Made by a program: the position numbers and the translations under genes
Shown: positions 55,714 through 64,000 of the stretch, one piece after another
Numbering within the stretch: the stretch's first letter is position 1
Layout of the letters: every line of letters starts with the position of its first letter
Assembly (NCBI RefSeq): GCF_025628895.1
Contig: NZ_JAOTJC010000006.1
Coordinates: forward strand, 107,495-171,494
From: Alteromonas salexigens
Lineage (GTDB): Bacteria > Pseudomonadota > Gammaproteobacteria > Enterobacterales > Alteromonadaceae
Direction: 5' to 3'
Length of the DNA: 64,000 nt
The notes under the pieces: model-generated
Told to the model about the DNA's origin: nothing
Seen by the model: only the letters and a program-made list of their open reading frames with translations
Database searches by the model: none

Positions 55714-57712
55714 TGTCTTCAAACGCCAGCAACGTGGCGCCCCCGTCAACCAGTTCGCCGGGCTTGAAATAAAACTCACTGACTTTGCCGTCGGTGTGCG
55801 CCTTGATACCGTGCTCCATTTTCATGGCTTCCATGACCAGCAGGGTGGTACCTTTCTTCACATCTGCACCCGGCTCAACCAGTAAGTCCACAATGGTGCC
55901 ATTCATCGGTGCGGTGTAACCGCCGGGGCCCGCAGCGTCTGCATCATCGCCGTAATCCGGCAGTTGCTCGCTGAAGTGGTACGCTGCGTCGGACGCGAAC
56001 AAGACATAGTTGTTTTGCTGTTGCGACCAGGTGAAGCGTTGCCGGTGCCCGTCAATGTGTGCGTGCAGAGCGTGTGCTTCGATGTGGCCTGATACTGTCC
56101 AGGCATGCTCGGCAGCAGTAATGCGCCAGGTGGGTGCAGCGCCCTGACTGGAGGGGAGTGTCGCTACCGTCACCTCGTGCTCATCGTCACCGTAGAGCAA
56201 CGTGATCGTTTGGGTGTGCGCTTCATTGGCGCGCCATGCTGTGGGCTGGGCCCATGGGGAGGTGGCGTCTCCGGGGGCCACGGCGCAGCCATGTTGTTTC
56301 TGTAACAGCACCAGTAACGCCATCACGGGCAGCCGGTCAACATTCAGGCTGCCGCGGGCAGCGAACAGGCTGTCCTGATGCTTTTCTATAAAGGTAGTAA
56401 CCAGCTCGGCGTCACGGAAGGCTTTGTTGGCAGCCACATTGTATAAGAACTCAATATTGGTGGTCACGCCGTCTATATGGTACTCACGCAATGCTTTGAG
56501 TAGCCGTTCCAGCGCGATGTCGCGGTTTTCACTCCATACCACCAGTTTGGCAATCATCGGATCGTAATACACTGACACTTCATCGCCTTCAACCACCCCG
56601 GTATCTACCCGCACATGGGTATCTTCCTGCGGTGGCTGGAGCAGGCTAAGGGTGCCAGTGGCCGGCAGGAAATCATTGTCAGGATCTTCTGCATAAATGC
56701 GCGCCTCAAAGGCATGCCCACGAATGCTGAGCGTACTCTGCTCTTTTGGCAGCGGGTTGCCTTCTGCAATGCGGATTTGCCACTCTACTAAATCTTCTCC
56801 GGTAATCAGCTCGGTTACCGGGTGCTCTACCTGCAGGCGGGTATTCATTTCCATAAAGTAGAAGGAGCCGTCGGCATCCAGCAAAAACTCGACGGTACCG
56901 GCACCAACATAGTCAATGGCCTGAGCCGCCTTGATCGCCGCTTCACCCATGGTGGAGCGCAAGGCTTCGGTCATACCCGGGGCAGGCGCTTCTTCAATAA
57001 CTTTCTGGTGTCGGCGCTGTACCGAACAGTCGCGTTCAAACAAGTAGACGCCATCACCTTTACTGTCACAGAAGACCTGGATTTCCACGTGGCGGGGCTG
57101 GGTAAGATATTTTTCAACCAACATAATATCGTCGCCGAAGCTCGCCATGGCTTCCCGTTTCGCTGCGGCTAATGCTTCGTCGAACTCGTCTTCAGACCAG
57201 ACCTGACGCATACCTTTACCGCCACCGCCGGCGGCGGCTTTCAGCAATACCGGGTAACCCATTTTATCAGCGGCAGCTTTGAGGGTGTCCCGGGCCTGAT
57301 CGTCACCATGGTAGCCAGGTACCAGCGGCACGCCGGCTTTTTCCATGATGGTTTTGGCCGCTGATTTGGACCCCATAGCTTCAATCGACGACGCCGGCGG
57401 CCCGATGAATATCACATTATTTTTCGCACAGGCGTTGGCGAAGGCTGCGTTTTCTGACAGAAAGCCGTAGCCCGGATGAATCGCATCAACGTTTAGCTTT
57501 TTGGCCGCCTCGATGATCCGGTCGCCCTGTAGGTAACTGTTTTTGGAGGGGGCCGGGCCAACGTGGATAGACTCATCGGCCATCTTTACATGCAGGGCAT
57601 TCACGTCGGCATCCGAATAAACGGCTACTGTGGCAATGCCCAGACGACGAGCAGTTTTAATCACACGGCAGGCAATTTCGCCGCGATTAGCAATTAGTAG
57701 TTTGCGGATCAT
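55706..57712 (-). CDS. liuD: Methylcrotonyl-CoA carboxylase, biotin-containing alpha subunit
   Basis: 668 residues with the full layout: biotin carboxylase ([20 protein letters not shown] near the N-terminus, ATP-grasp loop AAGGGGKGM), the biotin carboxylase C-terminal part, and a C-terminal biotinyl domain with the target lysine in EAMKMEHG. It adds CO2 to 3-methylcrotonyl-CoA with LiuB. The start at 57712 is the normal beginning. The frame extends 29 codons upstream, into liuC, without support. Confidence 0.95.
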   Translation of the reverse strand: MIRKLLIANRGEIACRVIKTARRLGIATVAVYSDADVNALHVKMADESIHVGPAPSKNSYLQGDRIIEAAKKLNVDAIHPGYGFLSENAAFANACAKNNVIFIGPPASSIEAMGSKSAAKTIMEKAGVPLVPGYHGDDQARDTLKAAADKMGYPVLLKAAAGGGGKGMRQVWSEDEFDEALAAAKREAMASFGDDIMLVEKYLTQPRHVEIQVFCDSKGDGVYLFERDCSVQRRHQKVIEEAPAPGMTEALRSTMGEAAIKAAQAIDYVGAGTVEFLLDADGSFYFMEMNTRLQVEHPVTELITGEDLVEWQIRIAEGNPLPKEQSTLSIRGHAFEARIYAEDPDNDFLPATGTLSLLQPPQEDTHVRVDTGVVEGDEVSVYYDPMIAKLVVWSENRDIALERLLKALREYHIDGVTTNIEFLYNVAANKAFRDAELVTTFIEKHQDSLFAARGSLNVDRLPVMALLVLLQKQHGCAVAPGDATSPWAQPTAWRANEAHTQTITLLYGDDEHEVTVATLPSSQGAAPTWRITAAEHAWTVSGHIEAHALHAHIDGHRQRFTWSQQQNNYVLFASDAAYHFSEQLPDYGDDADAAGPGGYTAPMNGTIVDLLVEPGADVKKGTTLLVMEAMKMEHGIKAHTDGKVSEFYFKPGELVDGGATLLAFEDNE

Positions 57713-57716
57713 AGTG

Positions 57717-58514
57717 TTACTCCTGCCAGCGTGCCGGACGTTTTTCAAAAAAGGCGTGCAGACCTTCCTGGCCTTCCTCTGATACCCGGATATTTGCAAT
57801 CATCTTGCTGGTATCTTCCATCAGTGTGTTATCTACCGGGCGGTAGGCAACGTCACGGATCAGCGCTTTTGCCTGACTGACTGCTGTCGGTCCATTCTTT
57901 AACAGATTGCCAATCAGGTCATCAATGGTGGTATCCAACTCTTCCTCGGTTACCGTCTCGCTGAGCAAGCCAAGCCGGCGTGCCCGGCGCGCCGAGAACA
58001 CTTCTGCTGTCTGGAAGTAGCGGCGACAAACCCGGGGCCCCATTGCCTCGATCACATACGGGCTAATGGTGGCCGGAATAAGGCCAATTTTCACTTCGCT
58101 TAAACAGAACTTACTGAGTTTACTGCCCACTGCCATATCACAGCAGGCAATCAGTCCTACCGCGCCGCCAAAGGCAGCACCCTGAACCCGTGCTATAGTC
58201 GGCTTGGGGAGCGTATTGAGTGTATGCAACATAGTCGCCAATAACATGGCGTCGGCATGGTTTTCTTCGTAACTGTAGTCAGCCATGCGCTGCATCCAGC
58301 GTAAGTCGCCGCCGGCGCTGAAGCTCTTGCCTTCGGCCTGTAGCACGACTACGCGCACGGCGTCATCCGCGCCAGCCTGTTTAAAGTAAGCCGTCAGTCC
58401 GGCAATCATTTCATCGTCAAAAGCGTTATGTTTTTCTGGGCGGCTCAGCGTGATGTAAGCTACGCCTCGTTCATCGATGTGATACTGAATAGCGTTGTTG
58501 TCGGTGGTCATCAT
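57717..58514 (-). CDS. liuC: Methylglutaconyl-CoA hydratase (enoyl-CoA hydratase family)
   Basis: 265 residues of the crotonase fold. AEGKSFSAGGDLRWMQ and VQGAAFGGAVGLIACCDMA form the oxyanion hole and CoA site, and the Glu in the third motif (CLSEVKIGLIPATIS) is the usual catalytic acid. In the liu operon it hydrates 3-methylglutaconyl-CoA to HMG-CoA. AAGGA lies five bases before its start. It is eight bases after liuB and four bases before liuD, so the genes are tightly packed. Confidence 0.92.
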   Translation of the reverse strand: MMTTDNNAIQYHIDERGVAYITLSRPEKHNAFDDEMIAGLTAYFKQAGADDAVRVVVLQAEGKSFSAGGDLRWMQRMADYSYEENHADAMLLATMLHTLNTLPKPTIARVQGAAFGGAVGLIACCDMAVGSKLSKFCLSEVKIGLIPATISPYVIEAMGPRVCRRYFQTAEVFSARRARRLGLLSETVTEEELDTTIDDLIGNLLKNGPTAVSQAKALIRDVAYRPVDNTLMEDTSKMIANIRVSEEGQEGLHAFFEKRPARWQE

Positions 58515-58522
58515 GTCTGTCC

Positions 58523-60130
58523 TTACATCCGGAAAATGCCGAAGCGGGTTTCGTCTATCGGTTTATTCAGGGCGGCAGACAGTGACAAGCCCAGCACCAT
58601 GCGGGTGTCTGCCGGATCAATCACGCCGTCATCCCAGAGCCGGGCTGAGGCGTAGTAGGGGTGTCCCTGGCGCTCATATGTGTCGACGATAGGTTTGCGG
58701 AACGCGGCTTCATCTTCTTCGCTCCAGCTTTCACCGGCGCGATCTTTCTGGTCGCGTTTAACCTGGGCCAGTACTCCCGCGGCCTGCTCCCCGCCCATGA
58801 CGGAGATGCGTGCGTTAGGCCACATAAACAGGAAGCGCGGATCATAGGCGCGGCCACACATGCCATAGTTACCGGCACCGAAGCTGCCGCCAATCAGGAC
58901 GGTCATTTTGGGGACCTGGGCACAGGCCACCGCAGTCACCATCTTGGCGCCATGTTTTGCGATACCGCCGGCTTCGTACTGCTTACCTACCATAAAACCG
59001 GTGATGTTCTGTAAAAAGACCAGAGGAATTTTGCGCATGGCGCACAGTTCAACAAAGTGTGCGCCTTTTAACGCACTTTCGCCGAATAGGATGCCATTAT
59101 TTGCCACAATACCCACGGGATAACCGAAGATGCGCGCAAAGCCGCAGACCAGCGTGGTGCCGTACAAGGGTTTAAACTCGTCAAACTCAGAGCCGTCTAC
59201 CACCCGGGCAATGATTTCCCTGACGTCAAAAGACTTACGGGTATCTTTGGGCACAATGCCGTAAATCTCACGGGTATCGTATAGCGGCTCCACCACCGGA
59301 CGGACGTCCAGCTGCACGTCTTTCTTGCGGTTCAGTCGGCTGACGGCATCGCGTGCCAGTTTCAACGCATGGTGGTCGTTATTTGCCAGCTGATCAGCCA
59401 CACCAGAGGTACGGGTGTGAACATCGCCGCCACCCAGTTCTTCGGCGCTAACCACCTCACCGGTGGCCGCTTTTACCAGCGGCGGGCCGCCTAAGAAAAT
59501 GGTGCCTTGTTCCTTAACAATGATGCTCTCATCCGCCATGGCAGGCACATAGGCGCCACCGGCAGTACAGGAACCCATGACCACGGCAATCTGTGGGATA
59601 TTCTGGGCCGACATGTTGGCCTGATTGAAGAAAATACGGCCAAAGTGGTCTTTATCCGGGAATACTTCATCCTGGCGGGGCAGGTTAGCTCCGCCGGAAT
59701 CTACCAGGTAAATACAGGGCAGATTGTTTTCCTGGGCAATAGTTTGCGCACGCAGGTGTTTTTTCACAGTTAGCGGATAGTAAGTGCCGCCCTTGACCGT
59801 GGCATCGTTAGCCACAATCATACATTCCACGCCAGCCACCCGGCCGACACCGGCAATGACGCCCGCAGCGGGGACATAGTCATCGTAAACTTCCCAGCCT
59901 GCCAGCTGACCGATTTCTAAAAAGGGCGAGCCGTCATCAAGCAGGGCATTAACCCGGTCACGGGGCAGTAATTTACCCCGTGACTCATGACGGGCAGCCG
60001 CATTTTCGCCACCACCCAGTTTAATCTTTGCAATTTTGTCTAGCAGGTCGTCGACCTGAATCTGCATATGGTCGGCGTTTTCTTTGAAGGCTTCAGATTT
60101 AGTATTTATTTGTGTACGTAAGACGGGCAT
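58523..60130 (-). CDS. liuB: Methylcrotonyl-CoA carboxylase, carboxyltransferase beta subunit
   Basis: 535 residues. The two crotonase-like halves of the acyl-CoA carboxyltransferase are present: [20 protein letters not shown] near residue 140, and [20 protein letters not shown] plus [20 protein letters not shown] in the C-terminal half. CAGGAGGGTGT before its ATG is a strong ribosome site. With liuD it forms the MCC holoenzyme. A hairpin-forming gap of 78 bases separates it from the ivd gene. Confidence 0.95.
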   Translation of the reverse strand: MPVLRTQINTKSEAFKENADHMQIQVDDLLDKIAKIKLGGGENAAARHESRGKLLPRDRVNALLDDGSPFLEIGQLAGWEVYDDYVPAAGVIAGVGRVAGVECMIVANDATVKGGTYYPLTVKKHLRAQTIAQENNLPCIYLVDSGGANLPRQDEVFPDKDHFGRIFFNQANMSAQNIPQIAVVMGSCTAGGAYVPAMADESIIVKEQGTIFLGGPPLVKAATGEVVSAEELGGGDVHTRTSGVADQLANNDHHALKLARDAVSRLNRKKDVQLDVRPVVEPLYDTREIYGIVPKDTRKSFDVREIIARVVDGSEFDEFKPLYGTTLVCGFARIFGYPVGIVANNGILFGESALKGAHFVELCAMRKIPLVFLQNITGFMVGKQYEAGGIAKHGAKMVTAVACAQVPKMTVLIGGSFGAGNYGMCGRAYDPRFLFMWPNARISVMGGEQAAGVLAQVKRDQKDRAGESWSEEDEAAFRKPIVDTYERQGHPYYASARLWDDGVIDPADTRMVLGLSLSAALNKPIDETRFGIFRM

Positions 60131-60158
60131 ACACCCTCCTGTGTATCCTGAAAAAGCG

Positions 60159-60182
60159 CCACACCCGGCTGCTACCGGGGTG
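60159..60182. other. Intercistronic hairpin in the liu operon
   Basis: CCACACCCGG (60159-60168) pairs with CCGGGGTGG (60174-60182) with a small bulge. There is no U-run, so it may affect mRNA processing or stability between ivd and liuB rather than terminate. Confidence 0.4.
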
Positions 60183-60208
60183 GCATGCTGTCATAATAAA
60201 GTGTGCGG

Positions 60209-61378
60209 TTACTGAGACTCTTTAAACAACTCGCGCCCAATCAGCATGCGGCGGATTTCGGACGTGCCGGCACCAATTTCATAGAGCTTGGCATCACGCA
60301 GTAAACGGCCAGTCGGGTACTCATTGATATAGCCGTTGCCGCCTAACAACTGAATGGCATCCAGCGCCATTTTGGTGGCCAGTTCGGCTGAATAGAGAAT
60401 TGCCCCTGCGGCATCTTTACGGGTGGTTTCACCGCGGTCACAGGATCTGGCTACCGCATACACATAGGCACGCGCAGCATTCATCTGGGTATACATATCG
60501 GCGACCTTGCCCTGCACGAGCTGGAACTGACCAATAGACTGGCCAAACTGCTCACGGTCGTGAATATAAGGCACAACCACATCCATGCAGGCCTGCATGA
60601 TACCCAGTGGCCCGCCGGACAATACCAGGCGTTCATAATCAAGGCCGCTCATGAGTACGCGTACGCCGCCACCCACTTCGCCGAGAATATTTTCTTCAGG
60701 CACTTCGCAGTCTTCGAAAACCAGTTCACAGGTATTTGAAGAGCGCATACCCAGCTTGTCGAGTTTCTGTGCCTGACTGAACCCCGGGAAATCCCGTTCA
60801 ATAATGAAGGCAGTGATCCCTTTCGGTCCCGCAGCAGGGTCCGTCTTCGCGTATACCACGTAAGTATGGGCATCCGGGCCGTTGGTGATCCACATCTTAT
60901 TGCCGTTCAGAATGTACTTGTCACCGCGCTTTTCAGCTTTAAGCTTCATGCTGACCACGTCAGAGCCGGCGTTGGGTTCACTCATTGCCAGCGCGCCGAT
61001 GTGCTCACCAGAAACCAGTTTAGGCAGGTACTTTTCACGCTGGGCGTCGTTACCGTTTTTGTAAATCTGGTTTACGCACAGATTAGAGTGCGCACCATAG
61101 CTCAGTCCGATGCCCGCCGACGCGCGGCTGACTTCTTCCATTGCCACTGTATGCGCCAGGTAGCCCATATCTGAACCGCCATATTGTTCTGATACTGTGA
61201 CACCCAGCAAGCCCATGTCGCCAAGCTTTGGCCACAGCTCGTTGGGGAAGGCGTTTGCTTCATCCGCTTTTTCTGCCAGCGGCGCAATTTCGTTTTGTGA
61301 AAACTGGTAAACGTGGTCGCGAAGCATATCGATATCTTCGCCGAGGCCGAAATTCAATGTAGGGTACGGAGTATTCAT
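60209..61378 (-). CDS. liuA: Isovaleryl-CoA dehydrogenase
   Basis: 389 residues, an FAD acyl-CoA dehydrogenase. [20 protein letters not shown] holds FAD-binding residues. The catalytic glutamate is in [16 protein letters not shown], the position used by isovaleryl-CoA dehydrogenases rather than the medium-chain position, and [20 protein letters not shown] completes the signature. It makes 3-methylcrotonyl-CoA from isovaleryl-CoA. Its ATG overlaps the liuR stop (ATGA). Second gene of the operon. Confidence 0.95.
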   Translation of the reverse strand: MNTPYPTLNFGLGEDIDMLRDHVYQFSQNEIAPLAEKADEANAFPNELWPKLGDMGLLGVTVSEQYGGSDMGYLAHTVAMEEVSRASAGIGLSYGAHSNLCVNQIYKNGNDAQREKYLPKLVSGEHIGALAMSEPNAGSDVVSMKLKAEKRGDKYILNGNKMWITNGPDAHTYVVYAKTDPAAGPKGITAFIIERDFPGFSQAQKLDKLGMRSSNTCELVFEDCEVPEENILGEVGGGVRVLMSGLDYERLVLSGGPLGIMQACMDVVVPYIHDREQFGQSIGQFQLVQGKVADMYTQMNAARAYVYAVARSCDRGETTRKDAAGAILYSAELATKMALDAIQLLGGNGYINEYPTGRLLRDAKLYEIGAGTSEIRRMLIGRELFKESQ

Positions 61379-61782
61379 GCAAGTTTTCCTCTTTTCAGTT
61401 CTGCCAACTCTTCGCGGCAGCGCGCTTCTACTTCGTCCAGTTCACTCATTAACATTTGAATGTCTTCAAGTTGCTGGTTAAGTACCGCACGTTTTTGTTC
61501 AGTTAACTCCAGCATAGTTTCCAGCTGGGCTGCGGAATTTAAATGCGTATCGTAAAGATCGAACAGGGTTTTGACTTCGGCCAGCGAAAATCCCAGACGC
61601 TTGCCCCGTAATATGAGCTTTAACCTTACCCGGTCTTTATTACAGTAAATACGGTTCTGGCCAGTACGTTTCGGACTCAGTAACCCCTGCTCTTCATAAA
61701 ACCGGATGGATCTTGGCGTTATGTCATACTCTTTCGCCAGTTCCCCAATTGTAAAGGTTGGTTCATTATTGTGCTTGGTCAT
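61375..61782 (-). CDS. liuR: MerR-family regulator of leucine catabolism
   Basis: 135 residues. The winged helix-turn-helix ([20 protein letters not shown], then [18 protein letters not shown]) is MerR type, followed by a coiled coil for dimerisation ([21 protein letters not shown]). LiuR is known to repress leucine and isovalerate genes in Alteromonadales and related groups, with branched-chain acyl-CoA intermediates thought to be the signal. It is the first gene of the operon, so it should control itself through the cluster of sites upstream. Confidence 0.92.
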   Translation of the reverse strand: MTKHNNEPTFTIGELAKEYDITPRSIRFYEEQGLLSPKRTGQNRIYCNKDRVRLKLILRGKRLGFSLAEVKTLFDLYDTHLNSAAQLETMLELTEQKRAVLNQQLEDIQMLMSELDEVEARCREELAELKRGKLA

Positions 61783-61877
61783 GTCACATACCTTGTGATG
61801 GACACCATGTGGTTGCCCGTGTTTACGCGCCAGTCACATCCATCGCGGAACAGACGTTGACACATAATTCATTCGAG

Positions 61878-61936
61878 TTTACGTTAACGTTAATTACAAT
61901 TTACGTAAAGGTAAAGTAACATTTTGCTAACGTCAA
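61878..61936. promoter_or_regulatory. Cluster of LiuR-like operators
   Basis: Three tandem elements resemble the palindromic LiuR motif (TTTACGTTAACGTAAA type). TTTACGTTAACGTTAA at 61878-61893 has a perfect ACGTTAACGT core. TTTACGTAAAGGTAAA at 61900-61915 differs at two bases. TTTTGCTAACGTCAA at 61922-61936 keeps one good half-site. They lie between liuR and the divergent thiolase gene, so the regulator may act on both. Motif knowledge is from published comparative genomics of LiuR. The alignment was done by eye. Confidence 0.72.
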
Positions 61937-62051
61937 TGTATCAGACGGGCGAATGGGACCGTACCACCAAAGTATTGTGTTTAATTTTGTATACGCGCAG
62001 TAGGCTAAGGCAGCGTAAACAGCGAAGAACAGTGAACAGAGGCAGAAGAAT

Positions 62052-63227
62052 ATGAGTAATGAAGCGGTAGTGATTGTTGCGGCAAAACGTACGCCGATGG
62101 GCGGCTTTAATGGCAGCCTGGCAGGGGTGCCTGCCACCGAACTCGGGGCCGTTGCCATCCAGGCGGCCTGTGATAATTTTGACGTCAGTCAGGTAGATGA
62201 AGTTGTGATGGGCTGTGTGTTGCCAGCCGGTCTCGGCCAGTCGCCGGCCAGACAGGCATCACTGAAAGCGGAGTTGCCCCTGAGTGCCGGAGTGACCACC
62301 ATTAATAAAGTATGTGGTTCTGGCCTGAAAGCGGTGATGCTGGCCCATGATCTGATAAAAGCCGGTAGCGCTGAGACGGTCATTGCCGGTGGCATGGAAA
62401 GCATGAGCAATGCGCCTTATATGCTGCCAAAAGCGCGTACCGGCTACCGCATGGGTCATGGTCAGGTATTGGATCACATGATGCTGGACGGGCTGGAAAA
62501 TGCGTACGACGGCAAGGCCATGGGTTGTTTTGCCCAGGATACCGCTGATGATGAAGGGATCACCCGCAGTCAGATGGATGAATTTGCATTAAGTTCGCTG
62601 TCAAAAGCCAGCGAAGCGATAGACAGTGGCGCGTTCAGCAATGAAATTGTACCGGTCACCATTTCCGGCCGCAAAGGCGATATCACTGTCGATACAGATG
62701 AAGGCCCAGGTTCCGCCCGTCCGGAAAAAATCCCAAGTTTGCGCCCGGCGTTTAAAAAAGACGGCACGGTAACCGCGGCGAACTCCAGCTCTATTTCTGA
62801 TGGCGCCGCGGCGTTGCTGGTAATGAGCGAGTCGAAGGCGGCAGCCCAGGGCCTGACGCCGCTGGCCAAGGTGGTGGCTCACGCGACTCATTCCATTGAG
62901 CCGGAAAATTTCACAGTAGCCCCGGTTGGCGCGGTGGAAAAAGTGCTTGAGAAGGCCGGCTGGAGCAAAGATGAAGTTGACTTGTTCGAAATCAACGAGG
63001 CTTTTGCCATGGTGACCATGCTGGCGATTCGTAAGCTGGGTCTGGACGAGAACAAAGTAAACATCCATGGCGGTGCGTGTGCCCTGGGTCACCCTATTGG
63101 CGCGTCGGGCGCACGGATCCTGGTTACTTTGCTACATGCCCTTAAAAAAGAAGGCAAGCAAAAAGGCGTGGCAACACTGTGTATCGGCGGGGGCGAAGGT
63201 GTGGCCGTCGCGGTGGAAATGCTATAG
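62052..63227 (+). CDS. atoB: Acetyl-CoA C-acetyltransferase (thiolase)
   Basis: 391 residues, a biosynthetic/degradative type II thiolase. The nucleophilic cysteine is in INKVCGSGLKAVM (about residue 88), the second active-site residues in NEAFAMVTM and GGACALGHPIGASGAR, and the C-terminal cysteine in CIGGGEG. It splits acetoacetyl-CoA to two acetyl-CoA, or the reverse. It is divergent from the liu operon with the LiuR-like sites between, so it may finish leucine and acetoacetate breakdown. A strong terminator follows. Confidence 0.94.
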   Translation: MSNEAVVIVAAKRTPMGGFNGSLAGVPATELGAVAIQAACDNFDVSQVDEVVMGCVLPAGLGQSPARQASLKAELPLSAGVTTINKVCGSGLKAVMLAHDLIKAGSAETVIAGGMESMSNAPYMLPKARTGYRMGHGQVLDHMMLDGLENAYDGKAMGCFAQDTADDEGITRSQMDEFALSSLSKASEAIDSGAFSNEIVPVTISGRKGDITVDTDEGPGSARPEKIPSLRPAFKKDGTVTAANSSSISDGAAALLVMSESKAAAQGLTPLAKVVAHATHSIEPENFTVAPVGAVEKVLEKAGWSKDEVDLFEINEAFAMVTMLAIRKLGLDENKVNIHGGACALGHPIGASGARILVTLLHALKKEGKQKGVATLCIGGGEGVAVAVEML

Positions 63228-63265
63228 GCCGAATACTGCTGGGCATCCAGTGTGATTTTACGCAC

Positions 63266-63291
63266 AATGGCACCTTCGGGTGCCATTTTTT
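63266..63291 (+). terminator. Terminator after the thiolase gene
   Basis: AATGGCACC (63266-63274) pairs with GGTGCCATT (63279-63287) around TTCG, then TTTTT. A stable UUCG tetraloop closes it. Confidence 0.9.
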
Positions 63292-63312
63292 GTGAGCGGG
63301 AAGGAGAGGGGA

Positions 63313-64000
63313 ATGAAGCGTATAGTGGGGTTGCTGTTAGTTGTGGTGGGTAGCCAGTTTGGTTGCGTCTCCAGCGAGTCGGGTCAGGGGGTAAGCTACC
63401 AGCAGGTGGTCGAACTCCCCTCCCGGTCCGCGACGTCGATCTACCGTTATGGCGAATCACCGTTACAGGTTATCCATCATTATGCGGCTGCCCAGCCGGC
63501 TCGTACGGCGCTGGTCTTTGTCCATGGCGGATGTTGGTTGCAGGCGTATGACATTTCTCACAGCAAAGGCTGGATGACCCACCTGGCCGATGCCGGTATT
63601 GACGTATACGGTATCGAATACCGCCGTACCGGTGATGAAGGCGGTGGCTGGCCAGGCACCAAAAATGATGTGGTGGCTGCACTTAACTGGCTGGACAGCC
63701 ATTTCAAACAAGCAGGTCAGCCTGACAAGCTGGTGGTGGCGGGACACTCAGCCGGTGGTCACCTGGCGCTGCTCACTGCCAGTAAGACAACTCTCAATGC
63801 CGATAAGGTGATCGGTCTGGCCGCCATTACCGATATCACCAGCTATGCTGAGGGCACGAATAGCTGTCAGCAAGCCGTGCCCGCGTTTATGGGCGGCGAA
63901 CCACAACACAGGCCAGATGCGTATCAACAGGCACAACCTGACTTCAACCAGATAAATACTAAGGTCACTTTGCTGCAGGGACAGGCTGATACTATTGTGC
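63313..64000 (+). CDS. Alpha/beta hydrolase, exported (3' end outside the window)
   Basis: At least 229 residues; the frame is open at the window edge. A hydrophobic N-terminus (IVGLLLVVVGS) and GCVSS suggest export, but the residues before the cysteine (SQFG) are not a standard lipobox, so lipidation is uncertain. The hydrolase core has the oxyanion-hole motif VHGGCW and the nucleophile in GHSAGGHLALL, which resembles the BD-FAE/HSL branch of esterases. The acid and histidine lie near or beyond the edge. AAGGAGAGG precedes the ATG. It stands about 20 bases after the thiolase terminator. Confidence 0.82.
   Translation, partial: MKRIVGLLLVVVGSQFGCVSSESGQGVSYQQVVELPSRSATSIYRYGESPLQVIHHYAAAQPARTALVFVHGGCWLQAYDISHSKGWMTHLADAGIDVYGIEYRRTGDEGGGWPGTKNDVVAALNWLDSHFKQAGQPDKLVVAGHSAGGHLALLTASKTTLNADKVIGLAAITDITSYAEGTNSCQQAVPAFMGGEPQHRPDAYQQAQPDFNQINTKVTLLQGQADTIV

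Overview
The window is a stretch of ordinary bacterial chromosome, very probably from a marine or halophilic gammaproteobacterium of the Alteromonadales (Alteromonas, Salinimonas or Lacimicrobium type). The case rests on the thrS-infC-rpmI-rplT-pheS-pheT-ihfA block with an AUU-started infC, on family markers such as CsiV, DUF3080 and DUF3718, on a LiuR-type leucine operon, and on a FliA-type chemoreceptor promoter. I could not run a database search, so the genus is an inference. I found no tRNA, rRNA, CRISPR array, insertion sequence or prophage gene. Coding density is high and most intergenic gaps are under 300 bases.

Layout. 0-2 kb: a chemoreceptor gene with its own terminator and a sigma-28-like promoter. 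2.3-7.7 kb: a purine-base salvage island with guanine deaminase, a RutR-like TetR regulator, a small lipoprotein, an NCS2 purine permease and an adenine-deaminase-type enzyme. A TGAC-N6-GTCA palindrome lies in front of the permease. 7.7-14.4 kb: a DUF924 protein, an S9 peptidase, an MscS channel, and a leftward group of fructosamine kinase, FolM-like reductase and DUF3080 lipoprotein. 14.6-22 kb: the translation operon thrS-infC-rpmI-rplT followed by pheST-ihfA. A threonine-codon-rich leader with a terminator-like hairpin precedes thrS.

22-27.3 kb: small proteins of unknown function, a YbaK-type deacylase, nagZ overlapping a DASS-family transporter gene, a short DNA-binding protein that ends in a membrane helix, and a DUF3718 protein. 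27.3-33.3 kb: a leftward PilZ-mfd-csiV-cobalamin adenosyltransferase run. 33.5-37 kb: a LolC/E-type permease without LolD, a phosphoribosyltransferase, a CbiM-like membrane protein and xthA. 37-42.6 kb: a photosensory unit made of heme oxygenase, an HWE-kinase bacteriophytochrome with its own receiver, and a receiver-PAS-GGDEF-EAL protein in which both c-di-GMP catalytic domains look intact. Two genes I cannot identify follow it.

44-54.8 kb: DUF2750 and SufE-like proteins, a glycosyltransferase, a PanE-like reductase, an HDOD protein, a thioesterase, an alpha/beta hydrolase, glgC without other glycogen genes, and an SRPBCC-desaturase-MFS group. 54.8-63.2 kb: the leucine/isovalerate catabolic operon liuR-ivd-liuB-liuC-liuD-liuE, with clustered LiuR-like operators upstream and a divergent thiolase gene that can finish the pathway from acetoacetyl-CoA. 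The window ends inside an alpha/beta hydrolase gene.

The loci that look most worth study are the red-light to c-di-GMP unit with its unknown neighbours, the thrS leader, the purine island with its candidate operator, and the ATGA-coupled or frameshifted small gene beside ihfA.
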